DNA from: an uncultured Bermanella sp.
Lineage (GTDB): Bacteria > Pseudomonadota > Gammaproteobacteria > Pseudomonadales > Oceanobacteraceae
Assembly: GCA_913058575.1 (NCBI GenBank)
Contig: CAJXRF010000035.1
Span: 1 to 54,226, forward strand
Length of the DNA stretch: 54,226 nucleotides
Direction: 5' to 3'
Position numbers and translations under genes: made by a program. Below are positions 38,033-47,202 of this stretch, piece after piece (within the stretch, counting starts at the first letter, position 1; the number at the start of each line of letters is the position of its first letter). Under the pieces are notes generated by a model that saw only the letters and a list, made by a program, of their open reading frames with translations, was not told where the DNA came from and ran no database searches.

Positions 38033-39181
38033 TTAAGCGGCCATTCCTTTCAGTTTTCTTACCGCCGTGGTGACACTTGTCACGGCCTGATTTATTTCTT
38101 CTTCGCTGGTATAGCGCCCCATTGAGAATCGAATGGAGGCGTGGGCTAGCGTGTCGTCTAAGCCAATGGCTTTTAACACATAAGAAGGCGCCATAGTGGC
38201 GGAGTTACATGCGCTGCCTGAACTTACAGCCAAGTTGGCCAACGACAGCAATAAGGATTCGCCATCAACGCCGGCAAAACTTATATTCAAGATACCTGGC
38301 ACACAATTCTCTGCACTGCCATTAAGGGCTATTCCATCAAGCTCTTTCAAGCCATTGAAAAGCTGTTCTCTAAGTGCACTTAAGCGTGCCTCTTCTTCTT
38401 TAAATTCTGATTGAGCAATAAAGACCGCTTCGCCCAAACCAACAATTTGATGGGTCGGTAAAGTACCACTGCGCATGCCACGCTCGTGACCACCGCCATG
38501 AATTTGTTCAGCGATTTTAACGCCACGCTTTACAAACAAAGCACCGACGCCTTTTGGTCCGTAAAATTTATGAGCACAAATAGACAGTAAATCTATATGG
38601 TCAGCTTGAACATCCACTGGAGTTTTACCAATGGCTTGCGCGCCATCCACGTGCAGTAGCACGCCTTTTTCGCGGCACAACTGACCAATTTCTTTAATGG
38701 GGTTGATACAGCCTAATTCGTTATTTACATACATGATGGACACTAAAATGGTGTCGTCTCGTAATGCTTCTTGAATTTGACTGGCCAGAATTCGACCATC
38801 TTGCTGAGGGGTTAAATAGGTCACATCAAAGCCTTTAGACTGTAAATACCCACAAGGGTCTAATACGGCTTTATGCTCTATGGTACTGGTAATGATGTGT
38901 TTGCCTTTATGGCCGTGTTGCTCGGCTACACCTTTAATAGCAAGGTTATTGGCTTCGGTCGCGCCCGATGTCCAAACGATTTCACGAACATCAGCATTGA
39001 TATACTGGGCCAATTGACGACGCGCACTTTCCACAGCTTCTTCAGCCATCCAACCATAACGGTGTGAGCGAGACGCGGGATTGGCGAAATTCCCCTCAAG
39101 GGTTAGGCAAGTGGCCATTTTCTCGGCCACCCTGGGATCCATGGGCGTTGTGGCCGCATAATCTAAATAAATGGGATTCAT
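38033..39181 (-). CDS. iscS: Cysteine desulfurase IscS (class I)
   Basis: PLP-dependent desulfurase of 382 aa. It has [20 protein letters not shown] at the N-terminus, the PLP-Lys segment [17 protein letters not shown] and the class I active-site loop [10 protein letters not shown]. Class I desulfurases donate sulfur to IscU, tRNA thiolation and other acceptors. Here iscU, hscBA and fdx do not follow; SUF genes do. The coexistence of class I and class II desulfurases in one operon suggests that IscS mainly serves tRNA or other acceptors, or also feeds SufBCD. Confidence 0.95.
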   Translation of the reverse strand: MNPIYLDYAATTPMDPRVAEKMATCLTLEGNFANPASRSHRYGWMAEEAVESARRQLAQYINADVREIVWTSGATEANNLAIKGVAEQHGHKGKHIITSTIEHKAVLDPCGYLQSKGFDVTYLTPQQDGRILASQIQEALRDDTILVSIMYVNNELGCINPIKEIGQLCREKGVLLHVDGAQAIGKTPVDVQADHIDLLSICAHKFYGPKGVGALFVKRGVKIAEQIHGGGHERGMRSGTLPTHQIVGLGEAVFIAQSEFKEEEARLSALREQLFNGLKELDGIALNGSAENCVPGILNISFAGVDGESLLLSLANLAVSSGSACNSATMAPSYVLKAIGLDDTLAHASIRFSMGRYTSEEEINQAVTSVTTAVRKLKGMAA

Positions 39182-39257
39182 AAGGCATGACCTATAAAAG
39201 TAAAAACGGTGCTATCTAGGCCTGTACAAATATTCATATTACATCTCTTATGAACGA

Positions 39258-39743
39258 TTAAGCCGATGTCAGCTGGATAAGCGAATCCGAATCAACTTGG
39301 CTTTTGGCGTTCTCATCTTGGCGCTTAGCCACTTCGCGAATCTCTTTGCGACTAACTAAGTCTTGAATACTAATATCGTTTAAGAAGTCGTGTATTTGAC
39401 TGCTTAAGTCCTGCCAAAGGTGATGTGTCAGACACTGGTCTCCTTCTTGGCAATCTCCTTTACCACGACAACGAGTGGCATCCATGGATTCGTTTACCGC
39501 ATCCACTACTTGAGCAATGCTGATCTCGCTTTCCTCGCGAGACAATCTGTAGCCACCGCCAGGACCTCTGACACTGGAAACCAGTCCGCAGCGACGTAAT
39601 TTGGCAAATAGCTGCTCTAAGTACGACAAGCTAATGCCTTGACGACCTGAGATATCATTCAGGCTAACGGGCTTTTTCTTACCGTGTATCGCCAAATCGA
39701 GCATGGCGGTCACGGCATAGCGGCCTTTAGTGGTCAATCTCAT
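39258..39743 (-). CDS. iscR: Rrf2-family Fe-S regulator IscR
   Basis: [2Fe-2S] repressor/activator of Fe-S assembly genes. The winged-helix N-terminus ([20 protein letters not shown]) is canonical, and the three cluster Cys are in [14 protein letters not shown] use the ATG at 39743 (161 aa), which matches the family; the frame extends upstream through the promoter. An IscR-box promoter 47-79 bp before the ATG indicates autoregulation of the whole operon. Confidence 0.96.
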   Translation of the reverse strand: MRLTTKGRYAVTAMLDLAIHGKKKPVSLNDISGRQGISLSYLEQLFAKLRRCGLVSSVRGPGGGYRLSREESEISIAQVVDAVNESMDATRCRGKGDCQEGDQCLTHHLWQDLSSQIHDFLNDISIQDLVSRKEIREVAKRQDENAKSQVDSDSLIQLTSA

Positions 39744-39789
39744 GCGAGCACCCCACACTTTGAGTGTATGAAAATCAATAAGTGCGGCA

Positions 39790-39822
39790 ATTATCTTAAA
39801 CCCGACAAAAACAGTCAACTAT
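39790..39822 (-). promoter_or_regulatory. Sigma-70 promoter overlapped by a type 1 IscR box
   Basis: On the minus strand a -35 TTGACT (39813-39818) and -10 GATAAT (39790-39795) are 17 nt apart. Overlapping the -35 and spacer, 39798-39822 fits the E. coli type 1 IscR consensus at about 22 of 25 positions (left half ATAGTTGACTG, right half GTCGGGTTT). Holo-IscR would block RNA polymerase here. Confidence 0.8.
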
Positions 39823-39978
39823 TTACTTGAGTAAACCATAAGGTTATTACCCTGGCCCTGCCCTAAATCAGCTTTTCAGTGAAAACTTGCCCTCATACTA
39901 GGGAAAATCAGGGTGGCGAATTCTACCAGAAAATATTATGGGCTGCTTAAAAAAGCCACACGGTAAGAATAAAGGCTA

Positions 39979-40013
39979 AATGCCCATTACCAAGCAATGT
40001 GGTAACGGACATT
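39979..40013 (-). terminator. Imperfect hairpin downstream of cysE
   Basis: A 14-bp stem with two mismatches and a 7-nt loop (core TTACCA/TGGTAA at 39987-39992 and 40000-40005). There is no T tract, so termination is doubtful. The rest of the cysE-iscR gap contains only the IscR promoter. Confidence 0.35.
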
Positions 40014-40069
40014 AGTCTATAAATGAGGGAAGGAACCTGACATTTATCAAGCTTTTAATAGTGCCTTGG

Positions 40070-40861
40070 TTAGGAGTTACTTTGTGTGACTTTTTTGTCT
40101 GCTTGCTCTGTCAGTTCATCATCCAAATCATTTTGCAATTCAGGCAACACCCCAGTGCATTCCGTGTGTCCCATGGAGGCTAGGGCATTGCTCATACGCT
40201 CCATTTTATCATCCACAGCATGCATATGATCGAGCATATTGTGAATGGAGCGAGCAATAGGGTCAGGCATTTCGTCGGTCATGCCATAGGCATCAAACCC
40301 TATTTTATCAGCCATGGCTTGGCGCTTACGATTCACCTCATCACTGGCTTTCTTGGTGATGATACGCCCAGGAATACCCACAGCCGTGGCACCGGCAGGC
40401 ACAGGTTTTGTCACCACCGCATTAGAGCCTACTCGGCCATTTTCACCAATTTCAATAGGACCTAACACTTTAGCACCCGCACCAATGACCACTCCATCGC
40501 GCAATGTTGGGTGGCGCTTGCCTTTATCCCAACTGGTGCCACCTAGGGTTACACCGTGATAAAGCGTGACGTTATCACCGATTTCCGCGGTTTCACCAAT
40601 CACCACGCCCATGCCGTGATCTATAAAGAAACCACTGCCTATTTTGGCTCCGGGGTGAATTTCAATGCCCGTAAACCAGCGACTAAAAAAGCTAATGACC
40701 CGAGCCACATACAAAAGCCCATGCCCCCAACACCAATGGGATAAGCGGTAATGCATCAAGGCATGCAAACCAGGGTAGGTGGTAAGCACTTCAAAGGTGT
40801 TTCGAGCTGCTGGGTCTCGATCAAAGACACACTTAATGTCTTCTCGTATGTTTTTAAACAC
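40070..40861 (-). CDS. cysE: Serine O-acetyltransferase
   Basis: First committed step of cysteine synthesis: serine plus acetyl-CoA to O-acetylserine. The left-handed beta-helix hexapeptide repeats are visible ([44 protein letters not shown]). The family's catalytic His region is [12 protein letters not shown]. At 263 aa it is of the shorter class, with a polar C-terminal tail. Position trmJ-cysE-iscR is conserved and links cysteine supply to Fe-S assembly. Confidence 0.95.
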   Translation of the reverse strand: MFKNIREDIKCVFDRDPAARNTFEVLTTYPGLHALMHYRLSHWCWGHGLLYVARVISFFSRWFTGIEIHPGAKIGSGFFIDHGMGVVIGETAEIGDNVTLYHGVTLGGTSWDKGKRHPTLRDGVVIGAGAKVLGPIEIGENGRVGSNAVVTKPVPAGATAVGIPGRIITKKASDEVNRKRQAMADKIGFDAYGMTDEMPDPIARSIHNMLDHMHAVDDKMERMSNALASMGHTECTGVLPELQNDLDDELTEQADKKVTQSNS

Positions 40862-40919
40862 ACTGCTTCCTAATTAACGTTGGAAAATTCAATGACGCCT
40901 ATCAAGCTTAGCATCCGCT

Positions 40920-41681
40920 TTATTTATCGTGATTACGCTTCACCATGTTCAAAATGCCGCGCAAAATATTAATTTCAATTTTATCAGGTACTGCCCGCTG
41001 AAATAGTCGGCGTAATCTTGGCATTAACTGCCTTGGGTTGGTGGGATCTAAAAACTCAATATCCACCAAGGTGGTTTCTAAATGCTTAATGAAGCCATTG
41101 ATGTCATCTTGTGTGGCCAGTTCATTATCCCAAGATACCCCCCAATCACCGCTGTAGTCTGCCTCTAACTGACCGGTATGAGCCAATACCGCCATTCTCA
41201 TCTCGTAACTCAACACTTGTACCGCCGAGGCCACATTCAGAGAAGAAAACTCTTCATTGGCTGGGATATGAATATGCACCTGGCACATGGAAAGCTCTTC
41301 GTTAGTGAGCCCCGTGCGTTCACGACCAAATACCAAAGCCACTTTTTGCTTATTCTTCAGCACATCAATGGCCTTACCCGCTGCCGCTCTGGGCTGCATA
41401 AGCGGCCAAGGAATATGACGATTACGAGCACTGGCCCCCATCACAATGGCCACATCGGACACAGCCTCTTCAAAAGTGGACACCACTGTGGCTGAGGACA
41501 TGATATCCACCGCACCGGTTGCCATAGAAACCGCCACCTCAGGCGGATTGGCTGGATCAAAATTTTGTGGATCCACCAGCACTAAGTCCGTTAAACCCAT
41601 GGTTTTCATGGCTCGAGCGGCCGAACCTATGTTGCCCGGATGACTGGTATTGATAAGAACAATGCGAATATCTTCAAACAT
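40920..41681 (-). CDS. trmJ: tRNA (cytidine/uridine-2'-O-) methyltransferase TrmJ
   Basis: SPOUT-class methylase that modifies position 32 of tRNAs. The knot motifs are ILINTSHPGNIGSAARAMKT at the N-terminus, LVFGRERTGLTNEEL (motif 2) and IPANEEFSSLNVASAVQVLS (motif 3). 253 aa is the standard length. It is divergent from suhB, as in many gammaproteobacteria, and starts the trmJ-cysE-isc block. Confidence 0.95.
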   Translation of the reverse strand: MFEDIRIVLINTSHPGNIGSAARAMKTMGLTDLVLVDPQNFDPANPPEVAVSMATGAVDIMSSATVVSTFEEAVSDVAIVMGASARNRHIPWPLMQPRAAAGKAIDVLKNKQKVALVFGRERTGLTNEELSMCQVHIHIPANEEFSSLNVASAVQVLSYEMRMAVLAHTGQLEADYSGDWGVSWDNELATQDDINGFIKHLETTLVDIEFLDPTNPRQLMPRLRRLFQRAVPDKIEINILRGILNMVKRNHDK

Positions 41682-41748
41682 TTACGACAACCTAAGAGGG
41701 GATTTTGCAATAAAACGAAAAAATAATGCTAAGTGTACCTAGTTTTAC

Positions 41749-41778
41749 TTCGAGTCTCGAAAAGTTTTTGCTAGAATG
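41749..41778 (+). promoter_or_regulatory. Candidate suhB promoter with palindrome
   Basis: An extended -10 (TGC followed by TAGAAT at 41773-41778) lies 35 bp before the suhB ATG. A 13-bp perfect palindrome TTCGAGTCTCGAA (41749-41761) covers the -35 position and could be an operator. No good -35 hexamer is seen, as is common with extended -10 promoters. Confidence 0.5.
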
Positions 41779-41813
41779 CGCGGTTCCCCAATTTAAGAGT
41801 GTTATGAATCCAT

Positions 41814-42596
41814 ATGCAACCCATGGTTAATCTTGCCCTGCGTGTTTTGAGGGAAGCCGGTGAAGAACTGGTACACGCAGTTGAGCGCTTTGACTTCGAA
41901 CGTTCCTCAGACCAGGAAATCAGTCGCTTTGTGACTGATTCCGCTATTCGTACTGAGAAGCAGATCATTTTTAAGCTGCGCAAACATTTCCCTGAAGATA
42001 CTTTTCAAGGCCGTGAAACAGGTACTCAAGAGCGCGATGAGAAAAGTGGCAACAAGTGGTTAATTAACCCACTTGAAGGTCATGACAATTTCCGTAGCGG
42101 CTTACCTCTTTATAGCCTTGTATTGGCTTGCCAAATTGAAGGCAAAACCGAACACGCCGTTATTATCAACCCAATCACCGGTCAGGAGTTTACTGCCAGC
42201 CGTGGTCGTGGTGCTGAATTAAGCGGTCGTCGTATTCGTGCCTCTGAGAAAATAAAACTAAGCCAGTCAACCGTTGCCATTAAATTCCCAGGCATTGCCC
42301 AGGATGAACGTAACGACCGCATTCGCCAGCGCATTGGTAACTTAAGCCAAAATACACGCATGATCCGCGCGCTAGGAGATGATGCATTGTCATTTGCTCA
42401 CTTAGCAGCCGGTCAAGTAGATGCCGCATGGTTGAATAATGTAGACAGCATTACTTTACAAGCAGGTTCGTTAATCGCAAAAGAAGCCGGTGTATTGATC
42501 ACTGACTTTAGCGGTGGGCCTAACTACGAAAGTGAAGGAGATGTGATTGCATCTAACCCTAAACTTTTAAAGAGTGTTATTAAAAGCTCTTTGTAA
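41814..42596 (+). CDS. suhB: SuhB/inositol-monophosphatase homologue lacking metal ligands
   Basis: A 260-residue member of the IMPase fold. The N-terminus MQPMVNLALRVLREAG and the block ASRGRGAELSGRRIRASE match SuhB. However, the metal-binding and catalytic residues of IMPases are changed: Ala45 for Asp47 (human numbering), Arg67 for Glu70, Asn85 for Asp90, Glu88 for Asp93 and His90 for Thr95 (motif NPLEGHDNF instead of DPLDGTTNF); the WD motif near the C-terminus is VD followed by a two-residue insertion. Phosphatase activity is therefore unlikely. In E. coli SuhB also acts in rRNA antitermination and ribosome maturation independently of phosphatase activity, and this protein probably keeps only such a role. 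A terminator follows. Confidence 0.88.
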   Translation: MQPMVNLALRVLREAGEELVHAVERFDFERSSDQEISRFVTDSAIRTEKQIIFKLRKHFPEDTFQGRETGTQERDEKSGNKWLINPLEGHDNFRSGLPLYSLVLACQIEGKTEHAVIINPITGQEFTASRGRGAELSGRRIRASEKIKLSQSTVAIKFPGIAQDERNDRIRQRIGNLSQNTRMIRALGDDALSFAHLAAGQVDAAWLNNVDSITLQAGSLIAKEAGVLITDFSGGPNYESEGDVIASNPKLLKSVIKSSL

Positions 42597-42645
42597 GCTA
42601 AGTAAATTAAACTAAAGGGCCCAATTTCGGCTTATTTAGTTATTG

Positions 42646-42673
42646 AAGCGCTCAATTTGGGCGCTTTTTTTTT
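42646..42673 (+). terminator. Terminator of suhB
   Basis: AAGCGC (42646-42651) pairs with GCGCTT (42661-42666) over a 9-nt loop, followed by a run of T to 42673. It is 50 nt after the suhB stop codon. Confidence 0.88.
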
Positions 42674-42738
42674 GCCCGCTAATAAAAGCATGTTAGCCTC
42701 TCAGCCCTAACGCTTAGATTTTTTACACGGATGTTTTC

Positions 42739-44730
42739 ATGAATCACCCACTTATCCACAGACTCTCTTTATTAAGTGCCGCATGCTTAGCTGCTTTTTG
42801 TAGCCATGCAGGGCCTGGCACCTATCAAGGACTGCCATTGGCTAATCCTCATTTGGCGATACTGCCTGCTGATTCTCAACCCAATTATGATTACTGGCTA
42901 CCAAGTACCTCTGCCAGCAGCGTCTCATTTGCCAAGTCGCCATCATTAAACACTAGAGCCAGCACCTCAACACAGGTTGATTTTTCTATTAACGAGCAAG
43001 AGTCCAGTGAGATTTTTGGTGAGAACGATACAAAAGGAAATGCTCAAGATTTAAGTATTGATTACGGCCAACTAACTGGTTTATACGGCATGCTCACCGT
43101 CCAAGCTCAGTCTCAAACCTTTACCGATAGCTTATCGCAGAGCCTTGAGCAAAATGATACGTCAAGCTCTGCTACTCCATTAAATATGGCAACAACCGGC
43201 ATTAGGCACAAAGTTGAAGGCTCATTAAATGATGGCTCCCAATCGTTTAATGGCCGTGATTACGACATCCATAAGTTGAGCAATTTAAATCCCAACTTAC
43301 CCCTATATATCGAATACACGGCAAGTGAATACGGTGATGTTGATATATCCTTTAGTGATGAGAATCGTCAAAACTTCATTAGTTATATTCCCGAGTTTTA
43401 TTCAGTCCTGCCTTTCTTCAATCATTTTCAAAGCAATTTATATGTAGCCATTGGTGGAAGCACGCTTAATACAAAGGAAGGTTTCGACACCAGCACAGAT
43501 AGAAATGGTTTTAGTACTGTAGATCAATATCAGATGACGTATTACCAACCTGAAATGGATGTAGACTATTATACAGTCAGCTTAAATGAAGGAGATTTAC
43601 TTTCTATTAGCAGCAATTACAGCAATACGTTATTGCAAATTGAATCTCCTCTGGAGCGATTTGTAGCAGGTCTTTCTGCGCTTGGTTTTATTTACCCTTC
43701 AGAATCTCCTGCTATTAAAACAGGGTCATCTAATATCGCTTATACAGCCACAGAAAGTGGCGAACATACCATTATCGTTAAACCAAGTGACATGCTCAGG
43801 CAAAGCGAAGATTACGAAGTACTATTTCAACGGGAAAGGGCCAGCTCCAATCTGTTAGAAGCAGGGGAGTCACAAATTGTTTTTCTAGATTTTGATGGGG
43901 CCACTTTAAACGGCCTGCCTTTTAACGGCATTAATGAAAATATTACCCTAAGTGGTCTTTCTCACTTTTTAGAAAGCTTTGAATTACAAGCCAGCGACGA
44001 AACACAACTAACTCAGGAAATTATTAGCGTATTCACAGACCATTTTGAACCGCTTTTAAATACTTTATCTGATGGCAATAAACCTAAGCTGACTATCCGA
44101 AACAGCTTGGAGCATGATGATACGTTTGGCGATCAGAATGTCAGCCGTATTATCATAGGTGGCAGCATAGAAGAATTAAAACTAGCCACCATTGGCATCG
44201 CACAATCTTTAGATCCGGGCAATTTCAAAAAAGAAGAAACCGGCATAGTGCTATTAGATTTATTAAGCAGTGAAGACAATGAAGCCAACAGCCTAAACTT
44301 TTTAAACAAAGACCCAAGCATAAGCAAAATTAATTTAGTGGCCAGTGCCGTGGGCACCATCGCCGCCCATGAACTGGGCCATATATTATCGGGATTCCAT
44401 ACAGATAATACTAACGACACCTACAACATTATGGATGCAGGCGGAAACCAAGATAATCGCTTAGGCATAGGGGAAGACGGAATATTTGGAACAAGCGACG
44501 ACGCCCCCATTTCATTTCAAAAAGATGAATATGACCCTAATTTAAATTATTTTGGCGAACAGGACACCGCTAAGCAAATCGCTCAGGGATTACGCGCGGC
44601 ACCAGCCCCAAGCAGTCAAAGTAGTGGAAGCAGTGATGGCTTTTTGGGGCTTGGCAGCACCTCTGCCTGGTCGCTTGGGCTAATATCGGTACTGCTATTA
44701 AGATTAAAAAAGAAGAAGGCATGCGCTTAA
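42739..44730 (+). CDS. Secreted metzincin-like metalloprotease with C-terminal sorting tail
   Basis: A 663-residue exported protein with a signal peptide (LSLLSAACLAAFCSHAGPG) and a Ser/Asn-rich N-terminal half that includes PPC-like beta domains (DVDYYTVSLNEGDLLSISS, ESGEHTIIV). The protease core has HELGHILSGFH (544-554), i.e. HExxH plus a third His, and a Met-turn NIMDAG (Met565). The conserved metzincin Gly is displaced by one position. The C-terminus (Ser/Gly linker, hydrophobic helix SLGLISVLLLRL, then KKKK) resembles a GlyGly-CTERM tail processed by rhombosortase for surface release. Target unknown. Confidence 0.82.
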   Translation: MNHPLIHRLSLLSAACLAAFCSHAGPGTYQGLPLANPHLAILPADSQPNYDYWLPSTSASSVSFAKSPSLNTRASTSTQVDFSINEQESSEIFGENDTKGNAQDLSIDYGQLTGLYGMLTVQAQSQTFTDSLSQSLEQNDTSSSATPLNMATTGIRHKVEGSLNDGSQSFNGRDYDIHKLSNLNPNLPLYIEYTASEYGDVDISFSDENRQNFISYIPEFYSVLPFFNHFQSNLYVAIGGSTLNTKEGFDTSTDRNGFSTVDQYQMTYYQPEMDVDYYTVSLNEGDLLSISSNYSNTLLQIESPLERFVAGLSALGFIYPSESPAIKTGSSNIAYTATESGEHTIIVKPSDMLRQSEDYEVLFQRERASSNLLEAGESQIVFLDFDGATLNGLPFNGINENITLSGLSHFLESFELQASDETQLTQEIISVFTDHFEPLLNTLSDGNKPKLTIRNSLEHDDTFGDQNVSRIIIGGSIEELKLATIGIAQSLDPGNFKKEETGIVLLDLLSSEDNEANSLNFLNKDPSISKINLVASAVGTIAAHELGHILSGFHTDNTNDTYNIMDAGGNQDNRLGIGEDGIFGTSDDAPISFQKDEYDPNLNYFGEQDTAKQIAQGLRAAPAPSSQSSGSSDGFLGLGSTSAWSLGLISVLLLRLKKKKACA

Positions 44731-44906
44731 TAGAAGTAACCGCTATATTTTTCCATTTATTTCAGTGGTTAAGGAAATTAAAGCACCTTTAAAAAACCAC
44801 AAAGCTCAACGACTGCTTATTTCAGCAGCGCCAGTGTGCCTATTTTGATATAAGGCACATTGACCTGTGCTGTCTATACTCAAATGACAGATAGCAGGAG
44901 TTCACT

Positions 44907-45035
44907 ATGTTTGCCTTATGGTTTGATTCTATCCGTGTTTTCTTTCAGCAATTGGCCGAGTCTCAACAACCAACCCCCATTGCCCTGCACATTGAACATA
45001 GAAAAGCGATTCAACGCAGACCTATTAAAAGCTAA
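44907..45035 (+). CDS. Small ORF, 42 aa, unknown function
   Basis: A short frame starting MFALWFDSIRVFFQQL and ending RRPIKS, with AGGAG six bases before the ATG (44896-44900). The N-terminal third is amphipathic/hydrophobic and the C-terminus is basic. An overlapping longer frame (44860-45156) has no ribosome site. It lies in the otherwise empty gap between the protease and zapE. I do not recognise the family. Confidence 0.5.
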   Translation: MFALWFDSIRVFFQQLAESQQPTPIALHIEHRKAIQRRPIKS

Positions 45036-45099
45036 TGAGCTAGGGTTATTGGTCATCTTAGAGAAACTTAAAGTGGGAATAATTATTATGGGGAAAGCA

Positions 45100-45122
45100 G
45101 CTGGCGACATTGCACCGCCAGC
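45100..45122 (-). terminator. Hairpin downstream of zapE
   Basis: GCTGGCG (45100-45106) pairs with CGCCAGC (45116-45122), loop 9 nt. The T tract on the minus strand is short, so it is a weak terminator candidate. Confidence 0.35.
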
Positions 45123-45132
45123 GTTAGCAAAT

Positions 45133-46242
45133 TTAGGCCTTATGTTCTCGAGCTAGATATTCGTGGCTTTGCATTTCCAGCATACGAGATGTGGTGCGCT
45201 GAAATTCAAACTCTAAACGCCCGGTGCCATATATATTATGAATTTCAGCATCGGCTGACATAATCACTTTTACACCACGGTCGTAAAATTCATCTATTAA
45301 GTTTATATAGCGTCTCGCGAGATCGTCATTTTTCGTCCCCATCACAGGCACATTACTAATTAACACCGCGTGAAATAAACGCCCTAATTCAATGTAATCA
45401 TTTTGTGAGCGTGGACCGTCACATAAGTCGTAAAAATCAAACCAAGCGATATCATCGCAAATGGCCAAGGCAGGAATATCTCTGCCTAGAATTTCTACAT
45501 CAACACTCTTCTCGATGTGAGCCGCGTCAGGAATAAGACGATCAAAACTCTGTTGCAAACTAGACTGGGCACTATCATCTAATGGGAAATGATAAAGCTC
45601 AGCCTGTTCCAATGTACGAAGGCGATAATCCACACCACTGTCTACATTAATGACATCTGTGTATTGGTTTAGTAATTTAATCGCAGGAATAAATCGGTCA
45701 CGCTGCAAACCATTTTCATATAAACCGTCTGGGATAATATTTGAAGTACTCACTAAGGTAACACCGCGGGCAAATAGCTCTTGCATCAAGCCACCTAAAA
45801 TCATGGCATCTCCGATATCCACCACGAAGAACTCATCGAAACAAATTACCACTGCTTCTTCCGCTATGTTGTCGGCAATAATAGTTAGCGGATTTTTTTG
45901 TCCTGCTAAAGCATTTAAATCTTTATGGACACGCTGCATGAATCGGTGAAAGTGCGTGCGCATTTTGCGCTTAAAGGGCAACGCATCGTAAAAGGTATCC
46001 ACAAGGTAGGTTTTACCACGGCCAACCCCTCCCCAAAAATAAATACCCTGCACAGGTGTTTTGCTTTTATTGCTGCGCTGACTAAAGAATTTGCCCAGAC
46101 CAGACTTCTGTTTATTGTCTTCGTAAGCCGCCACCAGTTCATCATAAAGGCGCTGCAAATGCTTAACCGCCTTCTCCTGATCTGCATCATAAGAAAAATC
46201 TTCGCGTTCTAAATCTTTTTGATACAGTTCTAACGGTGTCAT
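45133..46242 (-). CDS. zapE: Cell-division ATPase ZapE (AFG1 family)
   Basis: AAA-type ATPase that acts at the division ring. Walker A is GGVGRGKT, Walker B is VICFDEFFV, and the family blocks FHRFMQRVHKDLN, LVSTSNIIPDGLYENGLQRD and the SMLEMQS C-terminus are present. I use the ATG at 46242 (369 aa), near the usual length; the frame runs 39 codons further without family similarity. It is downstream of an alpha/beta hydrolase on the same strand. Confidence 0.93.
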   Translation of the reverse strand: MTPLELYQKDLEREDFSYDADQEKAVKHLQRLYDELVAAYEDNKQKSGLGKFFSQRSNKSKTPVQGIYFWGGVGRGKTYLVDTFYDALPFKRKMRTHFHRFMQRVHKDLNALAGQKNPLTIIADNIAEEAVVICFDEFFVVDIGDAMILGGLMQELFARGVTLVSTSNIIPDGLYENGLQRDRFIPAIKLLNQYTDVINVDSGVDYRLRTLEQAELYHFPLDDSAQSSLQQSFDRLIPDAAHIEKSVDVEILGRDIPALAICDDIAWFDFYDLCDGPRSQNDYIELGRLFHAVLISNVPVMGTKNDDLARRYINLIDEFYDRGVKVIMSADAEIHNIYGTGRLEFEFQRTTSRMLEMQSHEYLAREHKA

Positions 46243-46391
46243 GACTACTTCGATCTCATTAATGTTGGGCGGTGGGCTCAATATTCTTTGAGTATAGATC
46301 ACCTCATTAAGAGAGGTTGTGAAGCATGACAATTTACTCAGTAGGCTGTGCAAAGGCAAATATCACACACTTATACTGGGTATAAGTGAAT

Positions 46392-47027
46392 TTATATATG
46401 GGGCGCCAAACAGGCTTTCACCTCTTGTTTTAAAATCACCAATTGGCCATGAAAAAAATGGCTCGCTTGAGATAACTCGATAAACTCCAGCGGTGGGTAT
46501 AAAGAATCAACCCACTCACTGACCGCATCAAAGGGCACCACCTCATCTAAGGCCCCCATAATAACGGTACTTGGGCACATTAATGGCGTGGCTTTTTCAA
46601 AGGGCGAATTAATCACCGACGGCGCCACCATTAATAAGTGCTCTAGGTGCAGGCTTGGTTGAATTCTAGGTAATTCAAATGCAACTTTAGCAGCAATGTA
46701 ACAGCCAAAGCTAAAACCCGCTAAGAACAATCGCTTAACGGACTTTTCTGCCATTAACCAAGCTAGAGCCGCTAGAGCATCTTCTACTTCACCATTAATA
46801 TTGCCATATTCTCCAGCACTCTCTCCCACCCCTCTAAAGTTAAAGCGCAATACATTAATGCCTAAATCCAAGTAGGACTTAGCCACCGTGGTTACCACCT
46901 TATTGTCCATGGTGCCATCAAATTGAGGATGCGGATGGCATATAATTAAACAGTCTTCGCTGCCTTCTACTTCATGCCAAGCCCCTTGCAAAACCCCAGC
47001 TGGCCCTTGAATGATCACTTTATCCAC
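46392..47027 (-). CDS. Alpha/beta hydrolase (COG2945 type)
   Basis: A 211-residue cytoplasmic serine hydrolase. The nucleophile elbow is GFSFGCYIAAK, the acid is in MGALDEVVP and the His is in QASHFFHGQL. FNFRGVGESAG forms the oxyanion region. GTG start with GGAGG 4 nt upstream. The substrate is unknown. It lies 150 nt upstream of zapE and is divergent from the zapG/yhcB gene. Confidence 0.9.
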   Translation of the reverse strand: MDKVIIQGPAGVLQGAWHEVEGSEDCLIICHPHPQFDGTMDNKVVTTVAKSYLDLGINVLRFNFRGVGESAGEYGNINGEVEDALAALAWLMAEKSVKRLFLAGFSFGCYIAAKVAFELPRIQPSLHLEHLLMVAPSVINSPFEKATPLMCPSTVIMGALDEVVPFDAVSEWVDSLYPPLEFIELSQASHFFHGQLVILKQEVKACLAPHI

Positions 47028-47202
47028 ATACCCTCCTTAAATTATTTCAATATAGCCGTTTGAAACGAGTGTTTATTCAACCTTAAAACAGTCTGTTCGT
47101 CTGCCAATAAACGCTTCAAGAACTGACTATTCTTGTCCATGCTGATAATATCAAACCGCACCAGCCCAATATCGGCCATTATTAACATCCATAGAGGTCC
47201 TC

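Noticed and set aside
44860-45156. 98-codon ORF between the protease and zapE
   Set aside because: No ribosome site at its ATG and it overlaps the zapE 3' end; the shorter frame at 44907 with AGGAG is better.
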